Of a stretch of DNA of 64,000 nucleotides, positions 30,288 through 39,293 are shown one piece after another. This stretch comes from Mycoplasma wenyonii str. Massachusetts (GTDB taxonomy: Bacteria > Bacillota_I > Bacilli_A > Mycoplasmatales > Mycoplasmoidaceae). The stretch is from the NCBI RefSeq assembly GCF_000277795.1, contig NC_018149.1, positions 341,160 through 405,159 of the forward strand, written 5' to 3'. The notes under the pieces were generated by a model, which worked only from the letters and a program-made list of their open reading frames with translations, searched no databases and was not told where the DNA came from. Position 1 is the first letter of the stretch. The number at the start of each line of letters is the position of its first letter. The position numbers were made by a program, and so were the translations under genes.

Positions 30288-30671
30288 TTATTTAGTCTCT
30301 CCCGTTACTTTAAATTGCTTGTTTGATCTATAAATAACTCAAAAGAAGATTCTAGTAAAGATTATTAGTATGGGAAAGATGAGTGAAAAGAGAACATCTG
30401 GTATAAGGGAAACTTTCATATTCCGAAGAAAATTGGGAGTGTGCCCCCCCCCGCAAGTACGATCTGCCCCTCTAAAGAAATTAGCAATCTTGAAGGCATA
30501 AAAAACTACGGAAGCTATTCAGAGAATAAAAGATATTGGCAATAAAGCCATCAAACTCTCTGTCTTAGCTACCCCAACAGTAGTCATCACAGGAATCCAT
30601 ATTATTCAGAAAAGAATTTGTAGAATTCATCACTTGACTATTTTTTGTGCAGGCTCAACTCAAAAACTCAT
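30288..30671 (-). CDS. Small membrane protein with G9 run, ON
   Basis: 127 aa on the minus strand, ATG 30671 to TAA 30288-30290; seven or so UGA-Trp hide it from standard-code reading. Three hydrophobic segments: residues about 10-32 (WWILQILFWIIWIPVMTT), 43-62 (LLPISFILWIASVVFYAFKI) and 92-112 (LIPDVLFSLIFPILIIFTRI). The loop between the last two has a Cys-Gly-Gly-Gly-His encoded by G9 (forward C9, 30444-30452), in frame. Spans and loop spacing resemble 15901-16467. Function unknown. Confidence 0.7.
30444..30452 (+). repeat. C9 run (G9 on coding strand), ON
   Basis: In the loop of the 30288-30671 membrane protein. Confidence 0.75.
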
Positions 30672-30772
30672 TAATTAGTCAAGAAAAGTGCTAAGGACTT
30701 ACTAAGAGGAGATTTTAGAATCAGCAGTTTCGTTTAGTAATCAGAAGGTAAAAGAGATTTCAAATAACTAAT

Positions 30773-30779
30773 CCCCCCC
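30773..30779 (+). repeat. C7 run in divergent intergenic region
   Basis: Lies between the starts of the minus gene 30671 and the plus gene 30914, outside any reading frame I can support. Confidence 0.7.
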
Positions 30780-30913
30780 TTTAAACCAGCACTAAATGGC
30801 CAACAAATAAGTTTTTAGAGAACAAAATTCATCCTTTTTAGCTTTTTCTCCTAATAAATGGTTAATAAAAAATAAACTTTCACTTTCCTTAAAAAAGCAA
30901 TTCCTACTCTCCA

Positions 30914-31525
30914 ATGACAGCAATGTCTTATTCCCGAAAACAACCTTTTTTCAAAGACAAAGATCGAAAACAACTAAGAGATTGTTTTATAGAAGAAATG
31001 AAGAAGGCAGACAGATTAATAATTACAGCAGCCTTCTCTTCTGGTTATTCTTTGTATGCACTAGATAAGTTAGTAGAACAATGCAAGATCAAGAATGTAT
31101 GTGTAATCTTGGGAATGTATTACTTTGTAGAGCCTTGAGAAAAAATATATAGAGCGGCTGTAAAAATTAATGACAAGTGACAAAGAGCCGGTATAGGAGA
31201 AATAAGGGTAATACATTCTTCCAAATATCACGGAAAAATTTATTATTTCATTAAGAATAATCAAATATTTTCAGCTATTTTTGGTTCCCCAAATTTAAGT
31301 TTTTTACACCAACCATCACAATATCGGGAAGAGCAAGTTGAAACAGCAGCTCTTATTAGAGATCCAGAGCTCCTTCAAGATTTTTTAATGCATGCAGAAG
31401 AAATGCAATTAGAAGATTTTTCAGATAATATTTCTTCCTTTGAATGAGAGAAAATAGTGTACACCGAAAACTCTATCTGCGAAACAAAGGAAATTTGTAA
31501 AATCAGACTTACAAAACGGATCTAA
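30914..31525 (+). CDS. PLD-type nuclease half of a split NgoFVII-like restriction enzyme
   Basis: 203 aa. The central block HGKIYYFIKNN (near residue 98) followed by IFGSPNLSFL and a Glu (EEQVETAAL) matches the His-x-Lys, Asn, Glu active site of phospholipase-D-fold nucleases such as BfiI and NgoFVII (PF09565 N-terminal part). Upstream is a parallel-sheet segment (DRLIITAAFSSG, then NVCVILGMYYF). One family member is normally one protein with a C-terminal DNA-recognition domain; here that domain is the next gene, overlapping by one base (TAATG). No methyltransferase is seen nearby. Confidence 0.75.
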
Positions 31526-32130
31526 TGGAAAGATTTACTATCGATGATTTAGGAGAATTTGAGGTATTACAGACCATCGTTCTCCCCTTGATTGTTCCTA
31601 CCTGAGAGGAAGTACAAAACTCAAAAGATTTGAGTTTTCTATCAACTTCTGACCTAAATGCTTGTTACAGTAAGCCTCGTGAAAACGAAAAAGGAGAAAA
31701 AAACAGTTGGTATGAAGTAGAAATAACAGTTCACGAAAAACATGATTTACCCCGAAGAAAAGATTGATTTTATGTTGTTACAGACGAAGATTGATTTTTC
31801 TTTAAAGCAAGGTTTGAGGGCAGAAAGGTTAAGAAACTATGTTCTTTTGTAGATAGAGAAGCTCTCGGATGGTGAATAAAATACAGACTAACTGAGGAAG
31901 ATTTAATTGATAAGTTTTTGTGTGCCTCTGATGACAAAAGAAGATGGGGAGTGGTCACCAAAGAAACACTGTACCATTATGGTGGAGATAAATTAATTCT
32001 TAAAAAAACCAACAAAACTAGAAAGGATAAAAGTGGAAAGGAAAGAGATGTATGAGTACTTTCTTTTCCGTATGATTTTGAAGGCATGCCTTTACCCTGA
32101 GAGCTCTGAGAGAAATACGACAATAAATAA
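31525..32130 (+). CDS. DNA-recognition (B3-like) half of a split NgoFVII-like restriction enzyme
   Basis: 201 aa, start overlapping the stop of the PLD gene. The segment DWFYVVTDEDWFFKARFEG, then ALGWWIKYRL, then WGVVTKETLYHYGG follows the order of the C-terminal domain of NgoFVII/BfiI enzymes (Thr-Asp, Leu-Gly-x-x-Ile-x-x-Arg-Leu, Val-Thr-Lys-Glu-x-Leu-x-x-Tyr-Gly). Many UGA-Trp. The two proteins probably form one enzyme (inference). A similar pair lies at 38634-39944. Confidence 0.68.
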
Positions 32131-32148
32131 AAGACCTTAGTCTCTTAA

Positions 32149-32787
32149 TTTATTAATAAAAAAAGAACTTTTTATTTCTTAACTCTCTTTCCCATTGAAA
32201 TTACAAATTGATTAATTCACTCAATTACCTTAAAGGCTATATATAGAGCTCCAGTAACTTACAAAGTAATAAATATTAGGCAAGACTGGAATCAACAAGT
32301 GGATTTTCCCGCTTGTGGCGGACAAGGAGGAATGGTTATTTCTATAGAACCTATTTATAGACTTTTAGAGAAATACAAATTACTCAATAATGCTCACATT
32401 ATTTTGTTGTGCCCTAGAGGACAAAAATTAACACAAACTAGATCTAGAGAGCTAGAACAACTATCTAGTACTACCTCTATAGTTTTTCTTTGTGGTCATT
32501 ATGAAGGGATAGATGAAAGAATTTCTCACTTCATCTCCGAGAGACTTTCTATAGGAGATTACATAATTTCATCTGGAACTCTAGCGGCATCAGTAATACT
32601 AGAAGGAATAGTTAGATTAATTCCTGGTGTGATTTCTGAAGAGAGCTTAGTCTCAGAAAGCTTTAATAATATAGAAGATTCAAGTGACTTTGACTTCCCT
32701 TGCTATGCCCCTCCAAAAAATTTCTTAGGTTACAAAATACCTGAAAACTTAGGACAAGCTCCCAAGAAGAAAGCAAGAAAAGGTTAG
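32149..32787 (+). CDS. trmD: tRNA (guanine-N1)-methyltransferase, apparent AUU start
   Basis: TrmD methylates G37 of tRNAs to prevent frameshifting. 212 aa; FLTLFP near the N-terminus, the DFPACGGQGGMVISIEPI loop, LLCPRGQKLTQ and the knot segment CGHYEGIDERI, then GDYIISSGTLAA. The conserved FLTLFP block lies upstream of the first GTG (32299). The frame opens after TAA 32143-32145 and ATT 32149 is the only start-like codon before that block. Confidence 0.9.
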
Positions 32788-32816
32788 TCACAAATAACAT
32801 ATAAAATAATTAATCA

Positions 32817-33296
32817 ATGTCTACAAACTACTTAACTGAAGAAAAGCTAGCAGAGATCAAATCTCAACTGAATAAGTTAATAGATGTAGAAAGACCTCAA
32901 GTACTAGAAGAGCTTAAGTACGCAAGAAGTCTTGGTGACTTATCTGAAAATGCAGACTATGATAGTGCAAAGATGAGACAAGAACAACTAGAGAAAAAGA
33001 TCTCTGAATTAGAAGCTATTCTTAAAAACTATGAAATTATTGGAAAGGAAGGCAAAAAGGGAGGTGAAGATCAAAAAGTAGTAAAGATTGGCTCTAAAGT
33101 GAGAGTCTTTCACTCACTTTCCAATAAAGAATATACTTATGAGATCTTAGGTAGTCTAGATGCAGACCCTGCTCAATTCAAGATCTCTAATGAGTCTCCT
33201 ATAGCAAAAGCTATACTAGGAAAACCTGTCGGAGGAACTCACACAGTAGAAGGAATGAGAAAAAGTTGCTATGTTAAAATACTTGAGATTTTCTAA
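32817..33296 (+). CDS. greA: Transcription elongation factor GreA
   Basis: 159 aa, normal length. Rescues backtracked RNA polymerase. N-terminal coiled coil with the acidic tip GDLSENADYDSAK near residue 43 and the C-terminal FKBP-like domain with ISNESPIAKAILGKPVG. Start ATG 32817. Confidence 0.96.
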   Translation: MSTNYLTEEKLAEIKSQLNKLIDVERPQVLEELKYARSLGDLSENADYDSAKMRQEQLEKKISELEAILKNYEIIGKEGKKGGEDQKVVKIGSKVRVFHSLSNKEYTYEILGSLDADPAQFKISNESPIAKAILGKPVGGTHTVEGMRKSCYVKILEIF

Positions 33297-34090
33297 TTTT
33301 TAATTTCCTAGATTTACCATCGGTTATAAGTTTCAAGAGAGTTATTAATTTCGAACTCTTAGTTATAGGAGCGGTTAAGGAAATACTGTCAGATGGGGTT
33401 TTAATAGAGCCAAAACTATATGCTTTCTTTCACAAAAATAGAAGCTTTTACTTTACAAATGTTCCAAAGGACACAAATCCTATGCTGTGTACTTATCCAT
33501 CTTTAAGTGATTACTACGAAAACTGGGAGAAACTGGCTTGTGATACAGAAGAACGAAAGTTCCTTCTTCCTACTAACTGAGAGTTAATTCAAGACTTATT
33601 AGGAGAATACAAATATCAAGGGAAGATAGAAGAAGTGCCTGAAAAGAATCCTTTATCTCTTGAATCAGGTTATTTTCAAGCCTGAAAAACTAAGTTAAAA
33701 GAATCTCTTATGGAACTACTAGAGATTGATTATCAGGCACTATTAGATAAATACATTGAACAAGTCTTTAATGATCAATACTCAAAACTTAACTACAAGA
33801 TCATTCACCCAGAAGAGATAAAGAATAAACACAAACTGTATCCAACTCTTTCGGGAGCTAGAAATATTTATTCATACTTAAATAGAAAGCTAGAGATCTT
33901 GCCTTTGTTCTATGGCAAAAGAGAGCCAGAAGGTTTGGAACTATTTCAAGGATGACCTCTGGAACAATTAGATCACCAAAGAAGACATAAATTCTCTTCT
34001 GAGTGAATATCTGAACTAGAAAAGGGTGTCCCAGAACTTTTTAAATTCAGAGAATTCAAGGAACCTAAACTACCAGCTAATAGAAAATAA
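33296..34090 (+). CDS. Unrecognised cytosolic protein, apparent AUU start
   Basis: 264 aa between greA and rpsP. The frame is open from 33278 and contains no AUG, GUG or UUG before the well-ordered region; ATT 33296 overlaps the greA stop in the way ATG often does here (TAATT for TAATG). Sequence is Leu/Glu/Lys-rich with no signal peptide or membrane span; ELLVIGAVKEILSDGVLIEP near the N-terminus could be a beta-barrel-like start. RimM is often near rpsP and trmD, but I do not see RimM motifs. Confidence 0.6.
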
Positions 34091-34103
34091 AATTTTTTAA
34101 GTT

Positions 34104-34346
34104 ATGGTGAGATTAAGACTGAAGAGGAAAGGAAAGAAACACAATCCTTTCTTCAGAATTATTGCTATTGACTCTAGAAGAGCTAGAGACTCCGCAGAAC
34201 TTAAAACACTAGGTTTTTATGAACCTAAAAAAGGAAACTTTCAACTAGATATGAATTTGTATCAAGAATTTCTTAGTAAAGGTGCTCAACCAACTAAGAA
34301 TCTATTAGATCTAATAAAAGCTCAATCAAGACTCTCAAGGCTATAG
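34104..34346 (+). CDS. rpsP: 30S ribosomal protein S16
   Basis: 80 aa. MVRLRLKRKGKKHNPFFRIIA with DSRRARD and LGFYEPK is unmistakable. Binds 16S rRNA during assembly. Preceded by a short gap of 13 bases and followed after one base by an unrecognised gene starting at TTG. Confidence 0.97.
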   Translation: MVRLRLKRKGKKHNPFFRIIAIDSRRARDSAELKTLGFYEPKKGNFQLDMNLYQEFLSKGAQPTKNLLDLIKAQSRLSRL

Positions 34347-34347
34347 T

Positions 34348-34821
34348 TTGAAATTATCGATTTCAGCTATTCCTAAGTTATCTTACGGAGGAACACAAAT
34401 ATGTTTACCAATAGTTCTTTATATGGAGAGTGATGAAGAGAGTAACTCTTTAGCCTCTAACTGATCTCCTTCTGTTTTTCCTTTCCAAGAAAATAGAGAC
34501 TTAACAAGCTCTAAAGATATAGTTACTCAACATTCTGAATATGTTGAGAAATTACTTAGTCCTATTAAAGAAATAGGTTATTACTATCCAGAAGATCAAT
34601 CTTTAACTCTAGATAGATCACAATTTTGTCACTATCTATTATCTGGTTGTAAGGTTAGTAAGGCTCTGCAAAGATTATTACAGAATATAGAGTTTGACTT
34701 AGCTGGAATGGAGAAATTCCAATTAAGTACTTTGCTATCTGGGGGCAAAGGTCAAGTATTTGAAGTTAAGAATACTTCAAAAATATTAGAGTTTTCAGAG
34801 AGATCTAAAAAGAAGAAATAG
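34348..34821 (+). CDS. Unrecognised cytosolic protein after rpsP
   Basis: 157 aa from TTG 34348, one base after the rpsP stop. Contains LSYGGTQICLPIVLYM and a later FCHYLLSGCKVSKALQRLLQ helix. One UGA-Trp, no signal peptide. Codon use resembles the housekeeping genes rather than the surface island, so it is likely a conserved core gene of this lineage. Position suggests a translation-related role; nothing in the sequence proves it. Confidence 0.6.
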
Positions 34822-34851
34822 CTTATAATGGCTAAAAATATTTTTTAACTC

Positions 34852-35428
34852 TTGACTCTAGGTGTTAAACTTCTTGCCACTACTTTAGGTGTTGTTGGAG
34901 GGGGTGGCGTGATTGCCCCTTTAACTCTGTGACAAACAGGTTATATAGGTGGAAGTGGTTCGACTGCAACAACTTCTTCTAGTCATTCTTTTGCCCCTCA
35001 AGCAACACTTGGCACTTGCGAAGTGAAAGGAAAAGAAGAATGAAGAGATGTTCTTTGAAGGATTATCAATAACAACTGACAGTAATTACACTGTAATCTC
35101 TTGTGAAAATACAGGCCCTGTTCTTAAGGAGTGAACAGGTATTTTGCCTAATGTTATTCTTGAGAACAAAGAGCTCCAAGTAGGTAAAAAGTTTGATATG
35201 AAAACAAATACACAATCCGTTCCTGATGTTTCACGAAAAAGATACAGAACAACTTTTTCTAGTAAAGAGTTGTCACAATTGACTGTAGAAAGAGAATGAG
35301 GGGCGCAAGAGGAGAAGAGTGTAATCAAAAAAGGATCAAAAGTTTATAAAGTTAAAGAGGGATCTGAGGAATATGATGACGCAAGTAATTCTCTTTACCT
35401 TGTACTTTCAGAACAAACAGCTAATTAA
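34852..35428 (+). pseudogene. Frameshifted secreted hypothetical protein
   Basis: The first part starts at TTG 34852 with a glycine-rich hydrophobic N-terminus (LLATTLGVVGGGGVIAPLTL) and reaches TAA 35083-35085. A second frame, open from before 35040 to TAA 35426-35428, carries SNYTVISCENTGP and a hydrophilic body with several UGA-Trp, resembling the Cys/YTV block of family B. A one-base change in the A-rich stretch 35025-35045 would join them. The break is not at a G/C run, so it is more likely decay or a sequencing error than phase variation. Confidence 0.55.
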
Positions 35429-35450
35429 AGGAATTAGTTAAGAAAATACT

Positions 35451-36847
35451 TTAGATACTGTAGTTGGAACATTTAGTTCAGAAGGTGTTTTTGTTTATTC
35501 AGGTAGGAATTTGAAATACTTCTAGATAAGTATTTAGTCTTAAATAGTACTTATGTTCTGGGATTTCTATTAGACAAAGTCTTTTATCTGAGACATTATT
35601 ACCAAATCAAGGTCTAATTATTTGGTCACAAACTTCTCTTCTGATTTTTATTGTTGTATCTCTCCAGGAATTCCAAGTAAACCAACCACCTTCTTCTTCA
35701 CATTTTTCATTCAATAGAGCTGTTGTTTGGACATCGTCCATTTTTAATAAAGTAGATTGGCTTGATGTATCAAGTTTTGGCTGTAGTCGCCAAGAACCTC
35801 CTTTATGAGCTTCCGGAACACTAAATTGACCGCTATGTTTGTAAGTAGTTTTAATTACCCGCTTTACCTTCCCATCGTTACGTATCTTTCCAATGTGATC
35901 TCTTCCACACTCTTTAAAGAATTTCGTTTTGTGATCTTCTTGTCCGGATTGACAGTCAAAACCATACTCTTCACCTAGTATTAATCCCAAAATCACAAAA
36001 GCTATTTTCTTTTCTTTTAGGCTTGTAACCTTTCCTTTCTCCGGTCAAGCAAGATGTTTTAAATAGTTAAAGCCAGTTTCTTCTACATTACCGACCAGTC
36101 TTACTATTGCTAACTTAGGATTTTGAAATATCTCTCCATAAGTCCAAGGATCATCTCTAAGTTGGTCTTCCGTTTTGTTTAACATTGTTCTGACTTTAGA
36201 TAAGTCAAATTCAAGGTCAACAAGATCTTTATTTCTTTTTTGTCCAAATTGCTTTATTCATCAAGCTCGACCGCGGTAAAGACCAAAAATTTCTTCCTCA
36301 AATTCCTTGGTTCTGCTAGCCCAAAACTCTTGAAGACCATCTAAATCTTGCTGATCTAAGTATTTACCAGATTCTTGTATTGCTGGTCAATAACTGACAT
36401 TTATTTTCTTGTTACGCTCCTTTACTTCTTCTATTTCCTCCAATGCTTTAGTGACTTCTCTTGGACCAAATCAACCCATAGTGTCACTAATTTTGACACC
36501 ACCATATAACTCTCTGGTACCTTGAGAATGTTCAGAGCTATCAATGATTTTGTGAGGACCAGCACCATCTCACCCTTCAACAAATAGGAATTCTTGACCT
36601 ACTCCTTCACTCTTTCAATGTCAAGATGCCAGTGTAGATTTATTGTTTAAGTGTTTAACTTTTTGATCTATCTTTGCATTCTTGTTTTTCGGCTCTTTCT
36701 TTAGCTTTGAATTAGCTCCAAATAAGATAGATTCTTTTTCTGACTCTAATTGAATGCCCCCCCCGAGCTGGAGTTAAAGTATCCACCTATTCCCCCACTA
36801 AGACCACTAATTGCCCCAACTTCTAGTAGAAGTTTCTTTCAGATCAT
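35451..36847 (-). CDS. Large hypothetical secreted protein, phase OFF
   Basis: Starts ATG 36847 with MIWKKLLLEVGAISGLSGGI, a signal-like N-terminus, and runs into a G8 run (forward C8, 36757-36764) after SSS. With eight G it stops within 5 codons; with nine it continues with a long open frame (IQLESEKESILFGAN) to TAA 35451-35453, about 465 codons with more than ten UGA-Trp. The interior is hydrophilic and helical with GEEYGFDCQSG. I recognise no domain. Largest OFF gene in the window. Confidence 0.72.
36757..36764 (+). repeat. C8 run (G8 on coding strand), OFF
   Basis: Near codon 30 of the 35451-36847 locus; 9 needed for the long frame. Confidence 0.82.
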
Positions 36848-36992
36848 ATAAATAAATTATTCATCTACATTTAACAACCAGAACATTGACTTTAATTTCT
36901 TTATTGTTTTTGGTGTAGGTTTGCGAGAAAACTAATGATTAGAAATTAATTAGTATTGTTTTCTTCGGTAAATAGGATGAATTAAATCTTTA

Positions 36993-37298
36993 TTATGTTT
37001 TGTCGATAGCAAACATTATTAAGAAAGCAACGATTAATCCATAAATAGCTACAGATTCGCAAACTGCAGCTCCTACTATAAATTGCTTAAAGATCAAAGC
37101 TTCAACTTCTGGATTTCTAGCCAGTGATTCTACAGCCTTTCCCCCGATATATCCTTGAGCTAAAGCAGCACCTAAACCAGCTAGTATTGCAACTCCCGCA
37201 CCAATTCCTTTTCCAATATATTTATTCGTATCCTCAAATAACAGTAAATTAGAGCCCCCCCCAATCAGTAACCTATTAAGAAGATCTTTCAAACTCAT
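36993..37298 (-). CDS. atpE: ATP synthase subunit c with poly-G in the N-terminal extension
   Basis: 101 aa, rotor ring subunit of the FoF1 ATPase in the membrane. Two membrane helices: GKGIGAGVAILAGLGAALAQ then GGKAVESLARNPE (polar loop), and FIVGAAVCESVAIYGLIVAF with the ion-binding Glu in CESVAIYG. The first 27 residues precede the usual core, as in other mycoplasmas, and contain Gly-Gly-Gly encoded by G8 (forward C8, 37255-37262), in frame. There is no Met between the run and the core. No other atp gene is near. Confidence 0.92.
   Translation of the reverse strand: MSLKDLLNRLLIGGGSNLLLFEDTNKYIGKGIGAGVAILAGLGAALAQGYIGGKAVESLARNPEVEALIFKQFIVGAAVCESVAIYGLIVAFLIMFAIDKT
37255..37262 (+). repeat. 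C8 run inside atpE (G8 on coding strand), ON
   Basis: Encodes Gly at about codons 13-15 of atpE. Confidence 0.85.
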
Positions 37299-37379
37299 TA
37301 ATTAAATCTAATTATTTATTTGAATTCTTTGTTTCAGTAATTTCTAATAGATTTAAAAGGTTAATGGACAAAACCCGTT

Positions 37380-37392
37380 AATTTTATTTTTG
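37380..37392 (-). promoter_or_regulatory. Shared upstream AT element before atpE
   Basis: AATTTTATTTTTG, 82-94 bases before the atpE start; near copy of the element found before the tandem family A genes. Confidence 0.35.
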
Positions 37393-37523
37393 ATCTATTA
37401 TTCAATAAGCTTCAATAAATTATTTGCCATGAAAGAATATTCTACGTATCTTATTTAGATAATTAATTCAGATTGCATTAGTTATTACAGAAGAATTTAA
37501 ATAATCTAAATAAACAACAAACA

Positions 37524-38441
37524 TTGTTTTCTCTAGTAGGGGGTTCAATACACAAAACCAAAACAGCTTATGGTTGTGTATTGTTGTTAGGTTCTGCTTC
37601 AGTTGCTGGAGTAGCAGTAGGAGATAGCGAAGGAAGTTGATTTAGTTCATTAGGGGGGAAAATTTCAGATGCTTTTGCAGGCGCCGGGGGGGGCAGTGGT
37701 TCCGCAGGTTCTGCTGTGGGGCAACAAAATGGTTTACAAGTTGCTTGGCAATGGGTTAGCGATACGGGCAAAAGTGTTTTTGAATGAACTATTAAACCAA
37801 CTGCAGTAGCCTTTACAGAAATCCCTACAACTTATTCCAAGTGATGAAGTGGCCTAAAAACTTTCTTTGGTTCTTTGGTAGAAAAGACCATGTATACGAT
37901 GTTGTTTCGAAGCTTTCATACAAAGATTAAACAGACACTTTCTTTTTTCTTGGCAGGCGGGAGCGAAAGACAAAAATTTATAGATTTGTTTAAAACAGAA
38001 AAACTATCAAATACTCTAAAAGCGGGAAAGTTTCTGTTGGGTACCGAAACAATCATGGGACTTGAAGTAGAAAAAAATGTATTTAATTTTCTTCTCTTTA
38101 ACTGGCTAGAAGATCCAAAAAAAGTTACAGGTAAGTTTTCAAGATTATCTGACTATGTTAATAGAATTAGCGGAAAAAGTTGAACAAGCTTGGGTAATGG
38201 AGGGGGAGGGGGAGGTTCTGCAAGTTCATCTAGCTCAGGAGATCGAGCCTATAAATTAACTACTGAAACTGTCAAGGAATATCTAGAAAAAGAAGGGGAA
38301 GCGCAAGAAAAATTATGATTATTCCTCATGTATTTAACAGTTAAGTCAAAAATAGAAACAGGAAAGTCTACCAATTCATTATTTTCTTACTTTACTAATT
38401 TTTTAACTAGTTCGCCGCGGGGGGGTAGCTTCAGGAATTAA
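37524..38441 (+). CDS. Glycine-rich secreted hypothetical protein with several G runs, ON
   Basis: 305 aa from TTG 37524. N-terminal GCVLLLGSASVAGVAVGDS is signal-like. G runs lie at 37686-37693 (G8, in frame, Gly-Gly-Gly), around 38198-38215 (interrupted Gly repeat) and 38419-38425 (G7, near the end). Many UGA-Trp. Several segments (AFTEIPTTYSKWW, KNVFNFLLFNWLEDPKK) are amphipathic. A related remnant follows at 38442-38633. Function unknown. Confidence 0.7.
37686..37693 (+). repeat. G8 run, ON configuration
   Basis: Codons about 55-57 of the 37524-38441 gene. Confidence 0.8.
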
Positions 38442-38633
38442 CTTTTAGCCAATCCATTCCTTCAATTGTCATAAAACAAAAAAGTTTCAGGTTTTATTTG
38501 GATTAGCTAGAAATGAGAATATTTGAGAGCCTTAAATTGAACTTGACAACATAGGTTTATTGGGATTATCTACTTTTTCAGGATTAATTTATACCTCAGC
38601 AAGTAATGCTTTTTACAACACTATCAAGTTTCT
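38442..38633 (+). pseudogene. Remnant of a signal-peptide gene
   Basis: Contains a short stretch, GLLGLSTFSGLIYTSASNAF, then after a frame change FSGFGAGG and SAFGQS, resembling the start of the 37524-38441 gene. No open frame is longer than about 30 codons. Read as a decayed copy. Confidence 0.35.
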
Positions 38634-39290
38634 TTAGTGGATTTGGAGCTGGAGGATAATCGGCTTTCGGACAAAGTAATTTAGCAGAAGAATATTTTTA
38701 TTTATCAGCTCATTCGTCAACTTCATCAAAAAGGAAGAAAGGAAAAGAGATAAATCAAACATCTCTATCAATTCCTTCTTCGTCCTTATAAGTCTTAGGG
38801 GTTTTCTTAGGTACACTCTACTACCACCGTAAAGCTCTAAAGCTTCTTTAGTAACTACTCCAGACTTCTTTTTATCCTCATCAGGATATCAAAATTCTTC
38901 AATCACCTCCCACTCTACTAATTTATTCTTGATTCAATTACCAATTATGGTTTCACGTTTAAAAGTATTTAGTCACTTAATTCGTTTACCTCTACCCGAA
39001 AAACAAGCTTTCTCTAATCATCCACTATCAGTCACTAAATAAAACCAATCTTTCTTGGAAGGTAAGTTATCTTCTCCTTCTATGATTAACTTCACTTCAT
39101 GTCAACTTTGCCTTTTTCCAGTCTTTTCGTTAATTGCTGGCTTACTGTAACAAGCATTTAATTGTGAGAAAGATAAATCTAAATCAGCATTGTCAATAAT
39201 TTCTTGTGCCGCTGGAACAATTAAAGGAATAGCAATAATTCTTAAAGCTTCAGATTGTTCTAATTGTTCTAATTCCTCAAGACTGACCAT
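38634..39290 (-). pseudogene. Second B3-like recognition-domain gene, frameshifted near the end
   Basis: From ATG 39290, about 160 residues parallel the 31525-32130 protein: LNACYSKPAIN, DWFYLVTDSGWLEKACF, IIGNWIKNKL, SGVVTKEALELYGG. After VYLRKP the frame as written runs through unrelated residues to TAA 38634-38636. One extra C in the CCCC at 38798-38801 (coding strand) would give PKTYKDEEGIDRDVWFISFP, matching the end of the first copy (ERDVWVLSFP), with stop at 38698. So the C-terminus has been lost by a one-base deletion, or the run varies. Confidence 0.68.
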
Positions 39291-39293
39291 TCG

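Noticed and set aside
30370-30501. Plus-strand 43-codon frame across the C9 run
   Set aside because: The minus-strand frame 30288-30671 is longer, has a membrane-protein pattern and a paralogue; the plus frame looks like its shadow.
33296-34090. RimM
   Set aside because: Tempting from its position between trmD and rpsP, but I see no RimM motifs and the protein is too long.
34852-35428. Phase-variable locus
   Set aside because: The frame break is in an A-rich stretch, not at a G/C run, so it was called a frameshifted gene instead.
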